Under the pieces are notes generated by a model. That model searched no databases, was not told the DNA's origin, and worked only from the letters and a program-made list of their open reading frames with translations. From positions 620,001-684,000 of the forward strand of contig JADLSH010000140.1 of the NCBI GenBank assembly GCA_016169945.1: 64,000 bases of DNA, read 5' to 3'. Positions 33,619 to 46,568 of the stretch are shown one piece after another. Position 1 is the first letter of the stretch; each line of letters starts with the position of its first letter. This DNA is from Trachythela sp. YZ-2020 (taxonomy: Eukaryota; Cnidaria; Anthozoa; Malacalcyonacea; Clavulariidae). The translations under genes and the position numbers were made by a program.

Positions 33619-36600
33619 TTAAGAACAACATTTCATTGTTCCAGTAAGTTGTCTTGCCCTGTGGCATTTCAGACAAACTGATTTCCAAGTCTGCGGATTT
33701 TCTTGGTCAAACACGGTTAATGTTGCAGAATGATAATAATCCAGAACACGTGATTTGAAGCTCTGAAATGACAATTCTGGTTTACGCAGCTCATCTGGAA
33801 GGCAATTCCACACACGCGATACTCGTACAATATAGCTGTTCTGATGACATAGCGTTCTGACTTTAGGAATGTTGTATTTAGTAACAGAGTTATTAGATGA
33901 GCGTAGATTTATGGTTGAAGTCAGGGTGTCAATTTCTTCCGGTAGGATATCAGTTTTAATCAAGCCATGTGTGCATTTGAACAGGAATGAAATGTCAAGA
34001 TATTCGTGCCAGTAACAGAGGGGTAGCATCTTCAGCGTAGCGAGTCTTATTTTGTATGGTATGTCGGTTTGGAATGGTAAAGACAGTACGAATTTGGTCG
34101 CTCTGCGTTGTATGCGTTCGAGCTCCATACACATAGTGATAGTTTGTGGACACCACACTTGTGAGGCGTAAGCAAGATGAGATCTCACAAGTGTAAGGTA
34201 GAGACATCGTCGGGTATTCACATTTCAAACCTTGACGGTAGAACGTTTAATCATACCAAGCAGGCGGTTGGCTTTCGTGACTTGCTCGTAAATATGCGTG
34301 TTCCATCTAAGGTCTGAACAAACCGTCACTCCGAGGTCTTTCTGGGAGGAAACATGCTGCAAAGTTTTACCGTCGACTATGTATTCAGCAACAAGAGGAT
34401 GATGCTTTCTCGTAATGCTAAGTACTTTGCACTTTTCGGAATTGAACTTTAGCCTCCAACGTTGAGCCCAATTATCCACGTTACTCGCTTCCGCTTGAAG
34501 GACATTGGCGTCAATCGGTGATTCGACAACTGAGATGCATTTTGTGTCATCAGCAAACAATGAAACGTCAACAGTCGGTGATGTTATTGATTCGGGAAGG
34601 TCATTTATGTAGATCAGAAACAGGAGTGGTCCTAGTATTGATCCTTGCGGAACGCCGGAGGAAACTGGAAGAGTTTCTGAAATCTCGCCATTGACTAGTA
34701 CACGTTGTTGTCGTCCTGATAAATAACCTTTAATCCACGTTAAAATATTGCCCTTAAGCCCAAATCGACGAAGTTTCGTTGAAAGAAGATTATGGTCCAC
34801 AGTGTCAAACGCTTTAGCAAGACATCTGTTTGTTTCCCTGAATCCAGGTTTTGACTGATACGGTGTAGAACGGAAAGGAGCTGACCTGTGCAAGACTTTC
34901 CTCTCAGAAAACCATGCTGTGCAACGGATATCATGTGCTCAATATGACCAATCAAACGATTGTAAACGCATCGTTCAAAAACTTTGGCAACAACGCACAT
35001 AAGAGAAATCGGTCTGTAATTCTCAACAAAACTCTTGTTTCCTTTCTTATGAAGAGGGATGACGTTGGACAGTTTCCATTCTGATGGTAGGCAGCCGTGC
35101 TTTAAGGATTTGTTGAAGAGACATGCTAACGACGGTGTGATAGAGTGCGCGCATTCTTTCAGTAAGCGGATTGGTATATTATCTGGACCAGATGCTTTGT
35201 TAGGATCGAGGTAATATAGAACATCATATACTTCACTTTGGTCTAAAATAATGTCAGAAATAGTCTCTTCGCACATTGGTGTAGTGGGGCTTGATTTCGC
35301 ATCACCTTCGGTTAGAAAAACTGAGTGGAAATATTCATTGAACATGTCTGCAGCTTGTTTTTGAGTTTTGGAATCTACGCGTGGAGAGTCTGCGTTGCCT
35401 GTAGCGGTGGAAACTTGCTGTGGAATTCTGCTGGATTTAGTGGTTGTTTTAAAAAATGACCAGAACAATTTTGGTTTGGATGGTAGAGTTTCGCTTAGGG
35501 AACCAAAGAATATTTCACGACTTTCTGTAATCATTTTCTTGGATGTACGGCGGAGATTCTTGTATTTCTCTACAAGTGCAGCAGATTTTGTTCCAGGACG
35601 GATTTTTCGCCGCAGCGTTTCCTTCTTTTTAATCACTGATTTAATTTCGCCAGTCAACCATGGTGGATTATACCTTCCTTTGACTGTCTTTGTTGGAATA
35701 CATTGGTCAGCTACAGCAAGGAAAGTATCTCTCCATAAATTCCAGTTCTCGTTAATGTCCGACGTGGATGTAGAATCGCAAAACTCGAATTCAATCGTTT
35801 CAAAAGTACGGTTCAATTTTTCAAAATCTGCTCGGTTGGAATGATAAACCGATCTTTTGAGTTTGTGGGAACGTATTACTGCATCTTGAAACTCGAAGAG
35901 TAGGCACTTGTGGTCGGAAAACAAATTGAAATTGGTTGGATCAACTACTTCAATATTAGTAACGTTGTCGGGAATGTTTGTCATGATAAGGTCAAGAACG
36001 CTAGTTTCTCTAGTTGGAGTGAAGATCAGTTGACTTAAGTAATGGTCGGATAAGGTGTTGTAGAAAAGTCTCTCAGATTCAACGGTTGGGATTACCATGC
36101 TTTCAGACCACGAAATTCGGGGGAAGTTAAAATCACCAGTGAGGATAATTTTCTCGTAAGTATCCATACTAGTATCAAATTTTCCTGTAGCAGCAGACAA
36201 CAAGGATTCCTGCACTGTTCGTAACACATTCAACGCAAACGATTTCTAGTTCAGCGTCTAATTGACTGAAGACTACTTGTTTGGTTTCCGTAAAAGAAGA
36301 TTCTTTCGTAGCTATGAGTACGCCACCGCCAGTTTTACATTTACGGTCGACACGAAAAACATTATAATCTTGAGGTAATATTTCTACATCAAAATGTTTA
36401 TCGGATAGCCATGTTTCAGTGAGAAAAACAATGTCTACTTTCTCGGAGTATATAAAATCTTGAAGGCTTGACTTATGTGATATTATATCTCCATCGGATG
36501 ATCTATGCAGGCTAAACAAGCTTCGCGTATTCCAGCTCAACCAGCGAAAAGTCTTACGACTACACCTGTTGGGATTGCTTCGATTATTTACGACAGATGA

Positions 36601-36900
36601 ACGTTGTCCGAGTTCAGCAGATGAAATAACTGGACCAGGATTTATTTCCACATCGTTAGATAAAATAATTAGCATCAATGGCAAAGAAGATCTTTGTAAC
36701 AATAAAAGTCCGTTTACAAATCGATGAACTGAGAGCAAAGTTACATGTCTCCTAACACGACGAGCTCGATAAGAACACGGCGGTCCAAGGGTCTTCGTTT
36801 TTGCATAGAACAAACTAATGTGACTTTCTTTGGTATTTTGAATTCCACGTAAAACCAACCACAGAAAAACAATAACGTAGCTCAATTTCGGGAAAATCAT
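33619..36900 (-). pseudogene. LINE polyprotein: 2A leader, endonuclease, reverse transcriptase
   Basis: Order from 36900 downward: hydrophobic leader (SYVIVFLWLVL), DVEINPGP, endonuclease motifs WLSWNTRSLF and VDIVFLTETWLSD, a break near 36180, then IILTGDFNFPRISW, SDHKCLLFE, RYNPPWLTGEI, RT fingers (KKGNKSFVENYRPISLM, QHGFLRGKSCTGQL), a break near 34800-34890, AFDTVDHNLL, SGVPQGSILGPLLFLIYIND, catalytic FADD (34553-34542), CSDLRWNTH, a break at 34222, then LVRSHLAYASQVWCP and the C-terminal RVWNCLPDELR and CLKCHRARQL. It nicks target DNA and copies its own RNA there. Inactive here because of the three frame breaks. The 63.4-64.0-kb fragment belongs to the same family. Confidence 0.9.
36631..36654 (-). 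other. 2A-like ribosome-skipping peptide (DVEINPGP)
   Basis: Residues 83-90 of the LINE frame are D-V-E-I-N-P-G-P, preceded by a hydrophobic run (LPLMLIILSN). This is the D(V/I)ExNPG|P motif at which ribosomes skip a peptide bond; such motifs are known from several APE-type non-LTR elements. It would separate the hydrophobic leader from the endonuclease. Confidence 0.8.
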
Positions 36901-36950
36901 TTCTAATAGGATTAAGAATTGTTCTAATTTTGTTCTGATTAATTAGCGCG

Positions 36951-37940
36951 CGCGCTAAATCAAGCGCACGTGATGGCGTGTTCGTTTGCACTCGTGAGCT
37001 GATCAACTGTCCGTTTAGCTTGCGTGAGCGGGAAAAACAACGGGAAAAATAAAATTCGGTACAAAGATGAACGAAAATCCACCAATTACTCAATGAATGT
37101 CCAATATAATTTTAAAAATACCCCAGATTTTCCAAGACGTCGACTTTATCCACCGTTTCGTTGTATAGTTTATTTATAAATCCAAAGAATTAATGAAAAA
37201 AATCTTATAATTTCACAGAGCAAGGCAGCGCGTGGCCGCACGCGCTGGCGTCACGTCACGAACTAGATATTTGCTATGATATTTGTAAAGCTCCGAAATG
37301 ATATTTGTAAAGCTCCGAAAACAGGGCCTTTTTTAAGAAATAGTTAGTGGGGCCATCATCGAAAGGGGACGTAACAAGTAGGTGGTGTATTACAGGTGTG
37401 GGAAATTGAAGGGGGTCTGGGAAAAATTTTGTATTCTTGAGTCTCTGTGGCTTGATTTCCTGCATTTCAGAGACAATTTTTGATATATCCCATCTAAACG
37501 GAGCCAGGTTTTGTTGTGAGAATACCATAACCTTCCTCTAAACTCAGTCTTTCCCCCTTTTTCGGTTACATTTTGAACAAAAGGGACCTTCACTGGGGGG
37601 GGGCAAAATAGCTTACTGGGGGGGGGGGCAACATGGGGGCTGGGGGGGGCTTTGGCCCCTCAAGTACATTAGTTAAAAAAGGCCCTGTCCGAACCCCCAG
37701 GCCAAAACAATTGAATGCTAGGCTTTGTAGCTACCATAATCTTGAAAAAGTTTGTACATATCTACCAAGAATATACGTTTTCTTTATGTTTTTTTGTCTG
37801 TTTTCGCATGCTTGCTTCTCAATGTTGGTCAGCGATGCTTTGAGCCCTTGATTACGGAACACCACTGATCTCAAACCTAGTTCGCAACACTGGAATTTTT
37901 TGTGATTCAGTTTACTATGGAGCAAAAAAATAAATACGTC
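36951..37940. other. no gene; G-runs at 37594-37655
   Basis: Several runs of 8-11 G with short gaps on the + strand could form a G-quadruplex. The surrounding TTTTGAACAAAAGGGACCTTCAC recurs in diverged form at 45740-45790 (TTTTGAACAAGAGGAAC), so this is part of a repeat. Confidence 0.55.
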
Positions 37941-38076
37941 ATTTACCGTTTGGGTCGGTTCGTAGTTGAAAAATATTTTCCCTTGGTCTCAGGAGCGTTC
38001 CTCGACCTTCGGCCTCGGGCCGCTTCTGAGACCTCGGGAAAACATTTTTGCAGTAAGGACCTCCCAGCCGGTAAAT
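37941..38076. mobile_element. 136-bp MITE
   Basis: Inverted ends ATTTACCG and CGGTAAAT, with inner complementary blocks (AAATATTTTCCC...GGTCTCAG and CTGAGACCTCGGGAAAAC). Hairpin-forming, no coding. Confidence 0.55.
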
Positions 38077-38289
38077 AACATATATATATTATTCAGCTCA
38101 CTCGATCCCCTTTGGGGCTTTTCAGCGATCGATTACATGAAGTATGTCGCTTAAATATATCAAGGACTTAGCCTGCACTAAATATATATTTTACAACAAT
38201 TGTGATATTAATTTCTTAATCTATATATTCTAACGCACCCAGTCAACTTTCTCTTTGGGAGGAAACCGAAGTGCCTGGAGAAAACCCAC

Positions 38290-38600
38290 GAGTCAGCCGT
38301 ACAGCAGATCATTTTGTTATCAAGTGGAGATTCATTAATACCGCCATAAGAAGGAGTCGAAGAAAGATGCTTGATTATATTGTCATTTCATGGGTCATAT
38401 GTGGCATTTGATTATGACGCAAGCAAACATTGAACAAAGACACTTGTTACGTCTTATACACCTATATAATTTTGAATATGTTGTCATATACTTGCCAAAC
38501 CACACAAATAGTTCTTGCTATAGCACCCAGGAATGGTTGACATGATTTTACAATATAATATTTACTTCACGCATGTTTATGCAATAGCCAACATCCCAAC
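38290..38600 (+). repeat. repeat unit A, second copy
   Basis: GTACAGCAGATCAT, GAGTCGAAGAAAGATGCT and CACCTATATAATTTTGAATATG match 4085-4263 plus 13952-14095 and 49180-49470. It lacks the 9.7-kb insertion and the 14.1-kb MITE. Just upstream, GGAGGAAACCGAAG...GGAGAAAACCCACG is a phrase seen in dispersed repeats of many marine invertebrates. Confidence 0.75.
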
Positions 38601-39544
38601 AGGTGGGAATTTTGCCAGCGCTGGTCACCAAATTGCGGCGCACGCAAGAAATTATTTCAAAATTTGTTAAAATGAGCAAAAACAAGTTTTCGAGTGTCTT
38701 TTTTGGCCAGAAAACAGTGGATTTATCAGTATTAAAATACTTTTCTGCAAAGTTTATGACAAAATAAACAGGACGAAAGAAATTGGACTGAGATCAGAGA
38801 ATTATAAAGGATATTATTCTACGACGAAACATGAGCAAAATTTTACTTTGTTCGATGATGCTAGTTGTTTTGGCTCCGTGAGCTGGTAAAATTAAAAAGT
38901 TAAACTTATGGTGGGCTTGAATTTAATATTTTACCCATTTTTCTATGCAAAAATTACTGAAATAATTTTCTTATTTCAAAATCGCCATTTTGCGAAAAAT
39001 AAGAAAAAAGCCAAATTTTCAACTTCAGAATGTAAAAAATTTAGCCGAGAGCCTCAAAACGAGACTATCCTGATACGATAGTTTGAAGCTTTCTTAATTC
39101 ATTAATCAAAGTAAGATGGATATAAAAATTCCCGCTGATACCAAAAACGGCGACACTGTTTATGTGATCTGTAATTTTTTCCATAAGTACCTTTGAAAAT
39201 CCTGCCAGAAATTCCATATTTATACTATTCTTGGTTGTTAAAGCAAATCAGTTGAGAGATTAAAGCCAATTGATTTCAGAAGTACAGACAGTTTTGAAAT
39301 TATGTGAATATGTTGCCATTTCCCTCTAATATAATAAATAGTTATTCAAGGTGTGTAAATCAACACAGTGAAATGAAAAATAAGTAAAATATTTCCAAAT
39401 TTTGTAGAGAGCCCTAAAACCAAATATGCTTTAAAATAATTCTAATAGCATATACTTTATATCGGGGGAAAATTTGTTTACTTCAAAAATCGCGCAAGTA
39501 AGAATTTTTGGGATTTCCCGTCGAATTCATAGAGCTTCCGATCT
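38601..39544. other. no gene seen
   Basis: AT-rich, no open frame worth calling. Confidence 0.45.
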
Positions 39545-40842
39545 GTTCCTATACATAAAAAGTTATTTTTCCTTTGTTTGCACCCTCAAACAATCAACCT
39601 ATTAAATATTTTTGGTTGCTAGAAAATTCTAGGCCAAAATCTGTAAATATTGCTCGGAAATTCAACAGCCGAGTTTACTCGCCCCAGATCTCATTTCTAA
39701 CAAACGCGCAAATTCTAACGGATGCTCAAGCAAAATTCCCACCTGTTCAACATCCCTGCAACAAAAATTGTAAGTTCCAACCTGCCGCTGACTTCTCGTG
39801 GGCTGGCCAGCTTAATGACTGTTATATGAGCTTTATAATTTTGGGACACCTATTTATAAGCAGGATATAGGAAGTGGGGCAACCCAGGTCCAGATTATAG
39901 ATGTTGAAATATGGAATATTAGCGTAGATTTATGCCGAGTTACTGTCCACACAGCTGCATCTATGTAACACTAAAAAAGGTGAATGTACACTCAAATTTA
40001 GTGTAAGTAAACACTATATCGGTTTCCATACTTGCAACTTATGGATTAGCAAGGTAGACGGGAGACAAGGGCGCGCAGATATAATCTGGTTACCTATTAA
40101 GACACTTTTCCCTGCAGAAGGCTCTTTTTCTGATAGGTAAAAATAATTGTCTGGCATTACAGAGTAAAATTTGGGATACTTTACAATTTAATAGTTTGAC
40201 GGAAGGTTCTTGTTTATTTTCTTTAGTCGCAAACTGGATCGATCATATTATTCGTCAAAGGGAAATTCGTGCACATGAACCATTAAATTGACATACTGGC
40301 ATACGAGAGAGTAAAACAAGTCGAATTAATATGGTCAATATTATATGTCAAAAGTCAATAGTGAATAGATTATGATGCAGGGAAATATTGAACAACAGAA
40401 CAACAAGGACTTGCAATATCAAGTAATACACTTAGAAAAGGACACAAGCATTTCTTACTATAACACTCGGGGAGTGTTAATTACATGATGCTTCCTTGTT
40501 TTCCTACCTTGCATTGCTACGCTAATTTGTCAGTTCTAGTTTCCCTAATAATTTCTCATATATCCCATCTCAACAAACTGAACTTTCAGCTAATGACCCA
40601 AGCTGTTGATTTAAAACCATTCTCATAAAACGCAATTCAAATACAACATATATTTGTGGGAGAGGGGGTTCTGGGGTGTGAAGACTCGGGGATATGACAA
40701 CCATCATCCCCCTCACGTCTCTCTTTAAGCTGCACTTATTCTGAACTGAATGATCTGTTCATTGTTGCACAGCTTTGCCAGGGGTAGCCAGTTCCAGCTG
40801 ACGAACCTCAACCGAAAACAATTGGACACTCTTATATAGCGA

Positions 40843-41010
40843 TTTACAGCCGTAAACGAGCTCTGGAAGTTGTCAATATTTACAGCCGTAAACTAGCTCT
40901 GGAAGTTGCTAATATTTATACAGTCGTATTAAAACTCTGCAAGTTGTTAATAATTACAGCCGTAAATTCTGTACGTTAATAACACTCTGGAAGTGGTTAA
41001 TATTTACAGA
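40843..41010 (+). repeat. ~35-bp minisatellite within unit B
   Basis: Units like TTACAGCCGTAAACTAGCTCTGGAAGTTG followed by (T)NAATATT, about five copies. The same array occurs at about 54118-54285 and 54850-55030. Confidence 0.8.
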
Positions 41011-41014
41011 CTTA

Positions 41015-41244
41015 CGCCCGTATTCTAAAAGCTCACTCACACTCACACTCTTTGAGTGAGAGATCACAAGCACCTCATAACCATTCCATGACAGTATTTC
41101 CACTCTGCTGAGATCTTGATTTTGCGTATTCTACCCAAAATCTTATCATTGATTAAGAGAGGACTCTATCATTGATCATCAGGAACATGACTGCTGTGTC
41201 ATACTCAGTGAGTGTGAGTGTGAGTGAGTTTTTAGAATACGGGC
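41015..41244. mobile_element. 230-bp MITE with CTTA duplication
   Basis: Ends CGCCCGTATTCTAAAA and TTTTAGAATACGGGC, plus inner inverted CTCACTCACACTCACACTC. CTTA lies at 41011-41014 and 41245-41248. The paralogous site at about 54272 (ACAGCCTTAAACTC) has a single CTTA and no insert, confirming the insertion. Confidence 0.85.
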
Positions 41245-42370
41245 CTTAAACTCAAACAGCCGAAAAGTAGCTCTGGAACTTTTGGTTTTCTTGTTTTGAT
41301 TGTTCACATGATGAAATACCGAAAATATAGCATTGTATTGAATAATAGGTTTAAATAGCTTTGAAAAATAGCTTTAAACATTAAAGTAGATGCTTTTTTC
41401 TCTTTAATGAATTTACAAACGAATTCTTTATTAATATTAAAACAACAAATATTTACCTTAAATCAAAAGCGCACCGTTGCACCCCTGTCCCCAATTCCAG
41501 CGTCCCTGCATAATCGTATCTTGAACGAGGGATAGTCTATTTGACGCGGGTCGTGGGTCATCTTAGACTGGCGAAGATACAAATAGAAATGCTAACTTGC
41601 AATTAGAAATTAGTCGGTCTCCACAGTCAATTTTACAATTTTTTCAACCGGAAGCAAAAAGTGTGGGTGTGGGCATACTGGGGGAGTAAGTTCGTAGGAT
41701 AGACCCAAAAATAAGTAAGACAATTATTGCGCCTTCGGCTCTCAACCTTCCCTTCCCACATTTCGCACCCTGGAGCTGCCATTGATGGAACAAAATACAC
41801 TCTATTCAAGCAATTTATTTTTATTATTGACAGAATTTTGGACAGAATCGACTTTTTTGCAGTGATGAAAGCATCAGCGTTGGTTTCATATAATTGAAAT
41901 ATCGTTTTTAGAACAGTAGTGAAAATGTACTAAATAAATCATCATACTGGTAGCTACATCAGTCCCACCATAATTTATTAACTTGCTCACAGCATAGAAG
42001 AATCTTCTTGACGCCTTCCTTGGAATATTCTAGATATAACAGTCGAAAATAATTGACATAATTTGGTCGTAGCTTCGCTTCATAATCAAATGGTTTTAAT
42101 TTAAAAGATTTACATTTATTTGATTTAATTTTGATTGGAAAATGTCATGGTATACGATAAACGTACCCGTGCCCCAGCATTAATTACCCGCGCCCCGGAA
42201 TTAGTTTCCCGCGCCCTCGGAAGTTTTTCCCGCTCCTGTTTTGTCGAACCTGCGCCACTTTTGTTGTATCAGCTCATGTCTAAGATGACCCGCGACCCGC
42301 GCCAAATAGACTATTCCATCTTGAATATATTTCTAAATTGTCGTTAAAGTGTTGGGTTTCCAGGCGTTTA

Positions 42371-43555
42371 TGCTAATATTTATGCTTCACACCGCTAAAA
42401 GAGCGTAAACGTCGGTACAATTACAAACTCCTTTTCTGAAAATATTTGTAAATGGAAAAAATGTTGTTCACCATCGAGTAAAAGATACGCCTGATCAAAA
42501 TGCAAAAAGAATAATCTCTGTGGCCATCTTTGTCTCAGCGCTTTCACCTTTCGGAATTAATATTTACAACAATTTACAACGCAAATTTCTCCGTGGAAGT
42601 AGCGATTTTGGTTAACGATTATTGAACCTGGCATATTTTTATTTCAGGTATGAGACGTTTATTTGGCACCAGCTCCACATTACAAAATGTAATCTGTAAT
42701 TAATTACTTTTTGATGAGGTAATTTTGTAATTGTAATTAGTTACTTTTGAAAAGAGGTAATTGCAATTAGGAATTAATTACCTTTTAAAGCAAGTAATTA
42801 TAATGTAATTAGCAGTTATTTTGCAGCTCTGGGTACAGCATACTCGAATTATTAAGCAATCGTATAGCTGCTCTTTTGCACAATATGTTTCTGAAGTGTT
42901 TCCAATTCCCAATTCGCAACATAGCAAAGCTATTGTTCTTTGTTTGTGTTACGTTTATAATAGTTTTCATGTTTTAAGCAAAAGTGTTAATGCATGCGTG
43001 TTATTATTTTTTGTTTTAGTTAGAAAACTTTGGTTTCAAGCATTATAGCACACAAGAAGTTGTCAGAAGACAGCTAAGATATCGTTCCTTCAACATTTAT
43101 CGTTAGTTTTGCTCTCGGTGTGTTTTTGTCAAAGTATTTTGTGAAAACTTAACTCACTCGTAAGATCAGAGAAATGACAGAATATCTGGCGAGTTTAGTG
43201 ATAACGAAATTTTTTGCTACAATCATAGTATTATGCAGTTGTACATATGTGACCAAGCTGAAGAGATTTTCTGGCCTTGAAACAAAAAATACGGTATATA
43301 CTGTAGTATGTGATCAAGCTGCAAAGATTTTCTGGCCTCAAAACAATGATCAACCTTTGGACTCAAATAAGTCAAATATATTACAAGCTGCGCAATACGA
43401 GACATATTAAGTAAATCTAGACATATAGTTGCGGAAATGAATGTGTTATTGGATGGTAGGAAAATAAATTATATTTATGAATTTTATGTTGGTTTAAAAC
43501 CGAAATATAACGCTATCAATTGAATTCGCCTGTATATACTTACAATATACCTGAG
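42371..43555. other. no gene; TAATTAC-rich patch
   Basis: 42670-42825 is built of GTAATTA/TAATTAC units in both orientations, a partly self-complementary AT repeat. The rest carries nothing I can support. Confidence 0.5.
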
Positions 43556-45115
43556 CTAAGGTAGGTAGGTAAGGTAGGTAAAACTTTATTTTACTACGCT
43601 AACCCCAACAGCGAAAGCTGATTTCCAAGGGGGGCGTAGCATTAAATTTACATTAAAAATTTAGAAAAGTTAAACATACAAATACAATTACTTACATGCA
43701 GTTATTACAATTACATACATAATTAGATAGATAATAGTACATACAGTACATACATACATACATAATAGTAAATATTAATAGATTAAATAGTCAAGGTAAA
43801 TATGGGTTTAAAAACTCTAATTAGTAGCCAGGTGTCATACGTTTTTATTGAATATAGCTAGTGATTCTTTTCCTCTTAATTCATTTGGGAGACTATTCCA
43901 CAATTTGGCCCCTCTATAGCTAAGACTTTTTTTAAGATATTCAGTCTTAGGCTTGGGCAAATGGAGTTTAGTGGAAGAGCCCCGCAAATTATAATACTGG
44001 GAGGAAGACGTCTTTTGAAAAATATCAGTAAGTCGTAAGGGCGCTAGATCATGAGTAATTTTATACATAAGACTTGCCACAAACTGGGTTCTGCGTTCGC
44101 TCAGAGGCTTCCAGTTTAATTCATTTAGAGCAAGTTCAGATTGACCATGTTCATTTTACGACCCATGATAGCTCTAGCAGCCCTATTTTGTAATTTCTGG
44201 AGACGATCAGAAAGTGTGGTACCAATGGTATCCCAAACTTCGCAACAATAATCAAGGTGAGGCAAAACAAGTGCATTATAGGCACAAATTAATGTATTAC
44301 GGTCTACACATGATTTTAACTTTCTGATTGCCCCAATTCCGGATGAAACTTTTTTGGCAATTTTATCAATATGCTTTTCCCATGATAGAAATTCATCAAT
44401 ATAGACTCCAAGTGCCTTTGTTTCTCTTACCCTTTTAATTGGTATGTCACCAACAAATACCTTTGGGGTAGCCAATATATTATTAATATTATGCCGTGAT
44501 CCAATTAGTATGTACTCAGTTTTAACGAGATTTAAAGATAGTTTATTTGCACAGAGCCACTGATTAACGTTTGAAAGATCGTGATTGATGGCAACTTCTA
44601 CATCATGAAGAGATTTACCAGATACAGTTAACGTTGTATCGTCGGCAAACATTCTTGATGACGAGTGTTCAAGACTTGTAGGCAGATCGTTTATATAAAT
44701 TAGAAACAGGAGTGGCCCAAGAATTGAACCTTGGGGGATCCCACAAGTAACTAGATTTTTTCTAGACAATACGCCGTTCACAGTACACATTTGAAATCTG
44801 TTTTCTAAGTATGATCCTAAAAGATTTAGGGCAGGTTTTTGTAGACCATAAAGGTCAAGTTTCTTAATCAATATATTATGATTTATAGTATCAAATGCTT
44901 TCTGCAAGTCAAGAAATACTGCAATATTGAATTGACCACGGTCCATATTAATGAACCATTCGTTAGTACTGTCCAAAAGGGCAGAAGCTGTAGAATGGAA
45001 CTGCCTAAAACCAAATTGATTTTGAGACAACAAATTATTAACAGCAAAATAATCATATAGTTGGCTATATAGAACTTTTTCAAAAACTTTACTTACTATA
45101 GGCAGAATGCGATGC
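43556..45115 (-). mobile_element. CR1-like LINE, 5'-truncated
   Basis: Minus-strand LINE. The 3' end is a (TAGG)n-type tail at 43556-43580, then a 3' UTR related to the fragment at 21.8 kb, then reverse transcriptase. The 5' truncation is near 45115, inside the RT fingers. Confidence 0.85.
43835..45115 (-). pseudogene. reverse transcriptase of the 43.6-kb LINE
   Basis: Starts inside the protein at RILPIVSKVFEKVLYSQL, then LSQNQFGFRQFHSTASALL, LDLQKAFDTINHNILIKKL (first catalytic Asp), CGIPQGSILGPLLFLIYIND, the catalytic FADD box (44652-44641) and the thumb with HLDYCCEVW and RLQKLQNRAARAI. A frameshift near 44125 precedes the C-terminus: SLMYKITHDLAPLRL and LWNSLPNELRGKESL, ending at 43835. 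Endonuclease missing. One frameshift only, so relatively young. Confidence 0.88.
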
Positions 45116-46568
45116 GATGCCGAGTCCTCCTTAACTAGCTAGATCTTTAGTATTATCCAGCATGCAATTATGATTATCTCAGCGTTATATATCCGAATCA
45201 TTTGCTTTTCTTTCTTGTTATAATGCCGCTGCGGCTATTTAGTTGCGTAGTACTAACTTTATACGTATTTGAGCTGACATATTTCTTTGTCCATGAGACT
45301 GGGAATTAATAGATGCCAGTGCTTGCTTCGGGTTCCACTTAAGTTCTGTTTGACTATAGACTGCGTCGTCGCTCGTCATAGTGCCCGTTGTTCTGTATAC
45401 ACGATAATATGTCCATGCCAAAAACACTATACTGACGATTTGCAGCATTAGATCGCGCACGGCCACCGCATCATATATATATATTATCTGAAATCGCCTT
45501 AGTCTCGTCCCTCCGAAAACAATTTGGACAATCGGTAAATTTTCACCATGAATGGCCATGGGCTGCCCGTATAAAAGCATGCCCAATGATTAAAATAATA
45601 AAACTCATTTAAAGATGCGTTCTTTGAGGCCTGGAAGGAATCGCTGTTTTGAAACAGATCACTTATCTAAAGTCTTGCTTAGCATACTAGCTTAGCATAA
45701 ATCTATATCATAAAGCCATTGTTCCCTTTTTTTAAATATTTTGAACAAGAGGAACTTTTACTTCCGGGGGGCGGTCGTGAAATAGTTAACTGAGGGTGGA
45801 GGCCAACTTGGAGCTTCCCTTCAGTTTATATGAAAAAAGGCATTGCTTTGTACCGTTTCTATATGTACCAACCATTGTTTTATTATATATGTTATGTTGC
45901 ATATACAGTTATATATGTACTTAATTGATTAATATTATGAGGCGCCGTTATATTAGTTATGTTGGAAAAGCATTAAATACTGTAACATGCCGCGTTATGT
46001 CCATACGTTGTTAAAGCAAGTCATACACGGTGGAAATTGCGGAAACAGCCGATGAACCCTATCTTTATACTTTCTCTGTTCGGTTTCGTTTGCTCCTTCT
46101 TGAAAAATGAGATCATCAGAACAGTTCCGACCACTTATGTGACTGTGTCTGTTCCATTCCATGCATTAAATTAGTATTCCGAATATCCGGAGTGTTTTTA
46201 ACAGAAGTGAAATTAAGCAGCCTGTTCTTCAAAGATGCGGTAGTTGGAACAGTTCAGAATAGTCATGCGATCGTATGCTGCTCTAGTTCATTAGTGTTCG
46301 GAAAACCTGGAGTATTTTAAAACAGTAAATAGAGCCGCCTGTAGATGTACAAACTTTTCATGTGTTATGGGTTATGACTGCATGATATTTGCTATCTATT
46401 GTCGTTGTATTATTGCTTCATAACTAGATTAATCGGTTCGTTAGCAGCGTCCAACCATGGGTTTGCGAGTGGAAAACTAAGAAATATTGTGTTTCTTTTT
46501 AATATATTGAATTTGTGACTGCGTTTTCAACTAGAATTTCACCTTAAAACCGTTTCTGTTAAATTTAG
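45116..46568. other. intron before LRR exon 2, no gene
   Basis: Nothing coding supported. Contains the diverged copy (45740-45800) of the G-rich repeat at 37.6 kb. Confidence 0.5.

Larger units (their letters stand above)
33600..36950 (-). mobile_element. CR1/L2-type LINE, near full length
   Basis: Minus-strand non-LTR retrotransposon with 2A-like leader, AP endonuclease and reverse transcriptase in order. The 3' UTR probably runs to about 33300. Frameshifts break the ORF in at least three places. Confidence 0.85.
39545..42370 (+). repeat. repeat unit B, first copy
   Basis: Long duplication unit. 39545-40500 resembles 47690-48410 and 53330-53800 (TTTGCACCCTCAAACAATCA, CAAGGGCGCGCAGATATAATC, CCCTGCAGAAGG). 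40500-42370 resembles 53800-55870, including the ~35-bp minisatellite and the block ending GTATACGATAAACGTACCC. It preserves the empty target sites of the MITE at 41015 (compared with 54270) and of the 55.9-kb transposon. Confidence 0.8.

Noticed and set aside
35368..35844. 158-codon + frame
   Set aside because: Antisense shadow of the LINE endonuclease-RT linker region.
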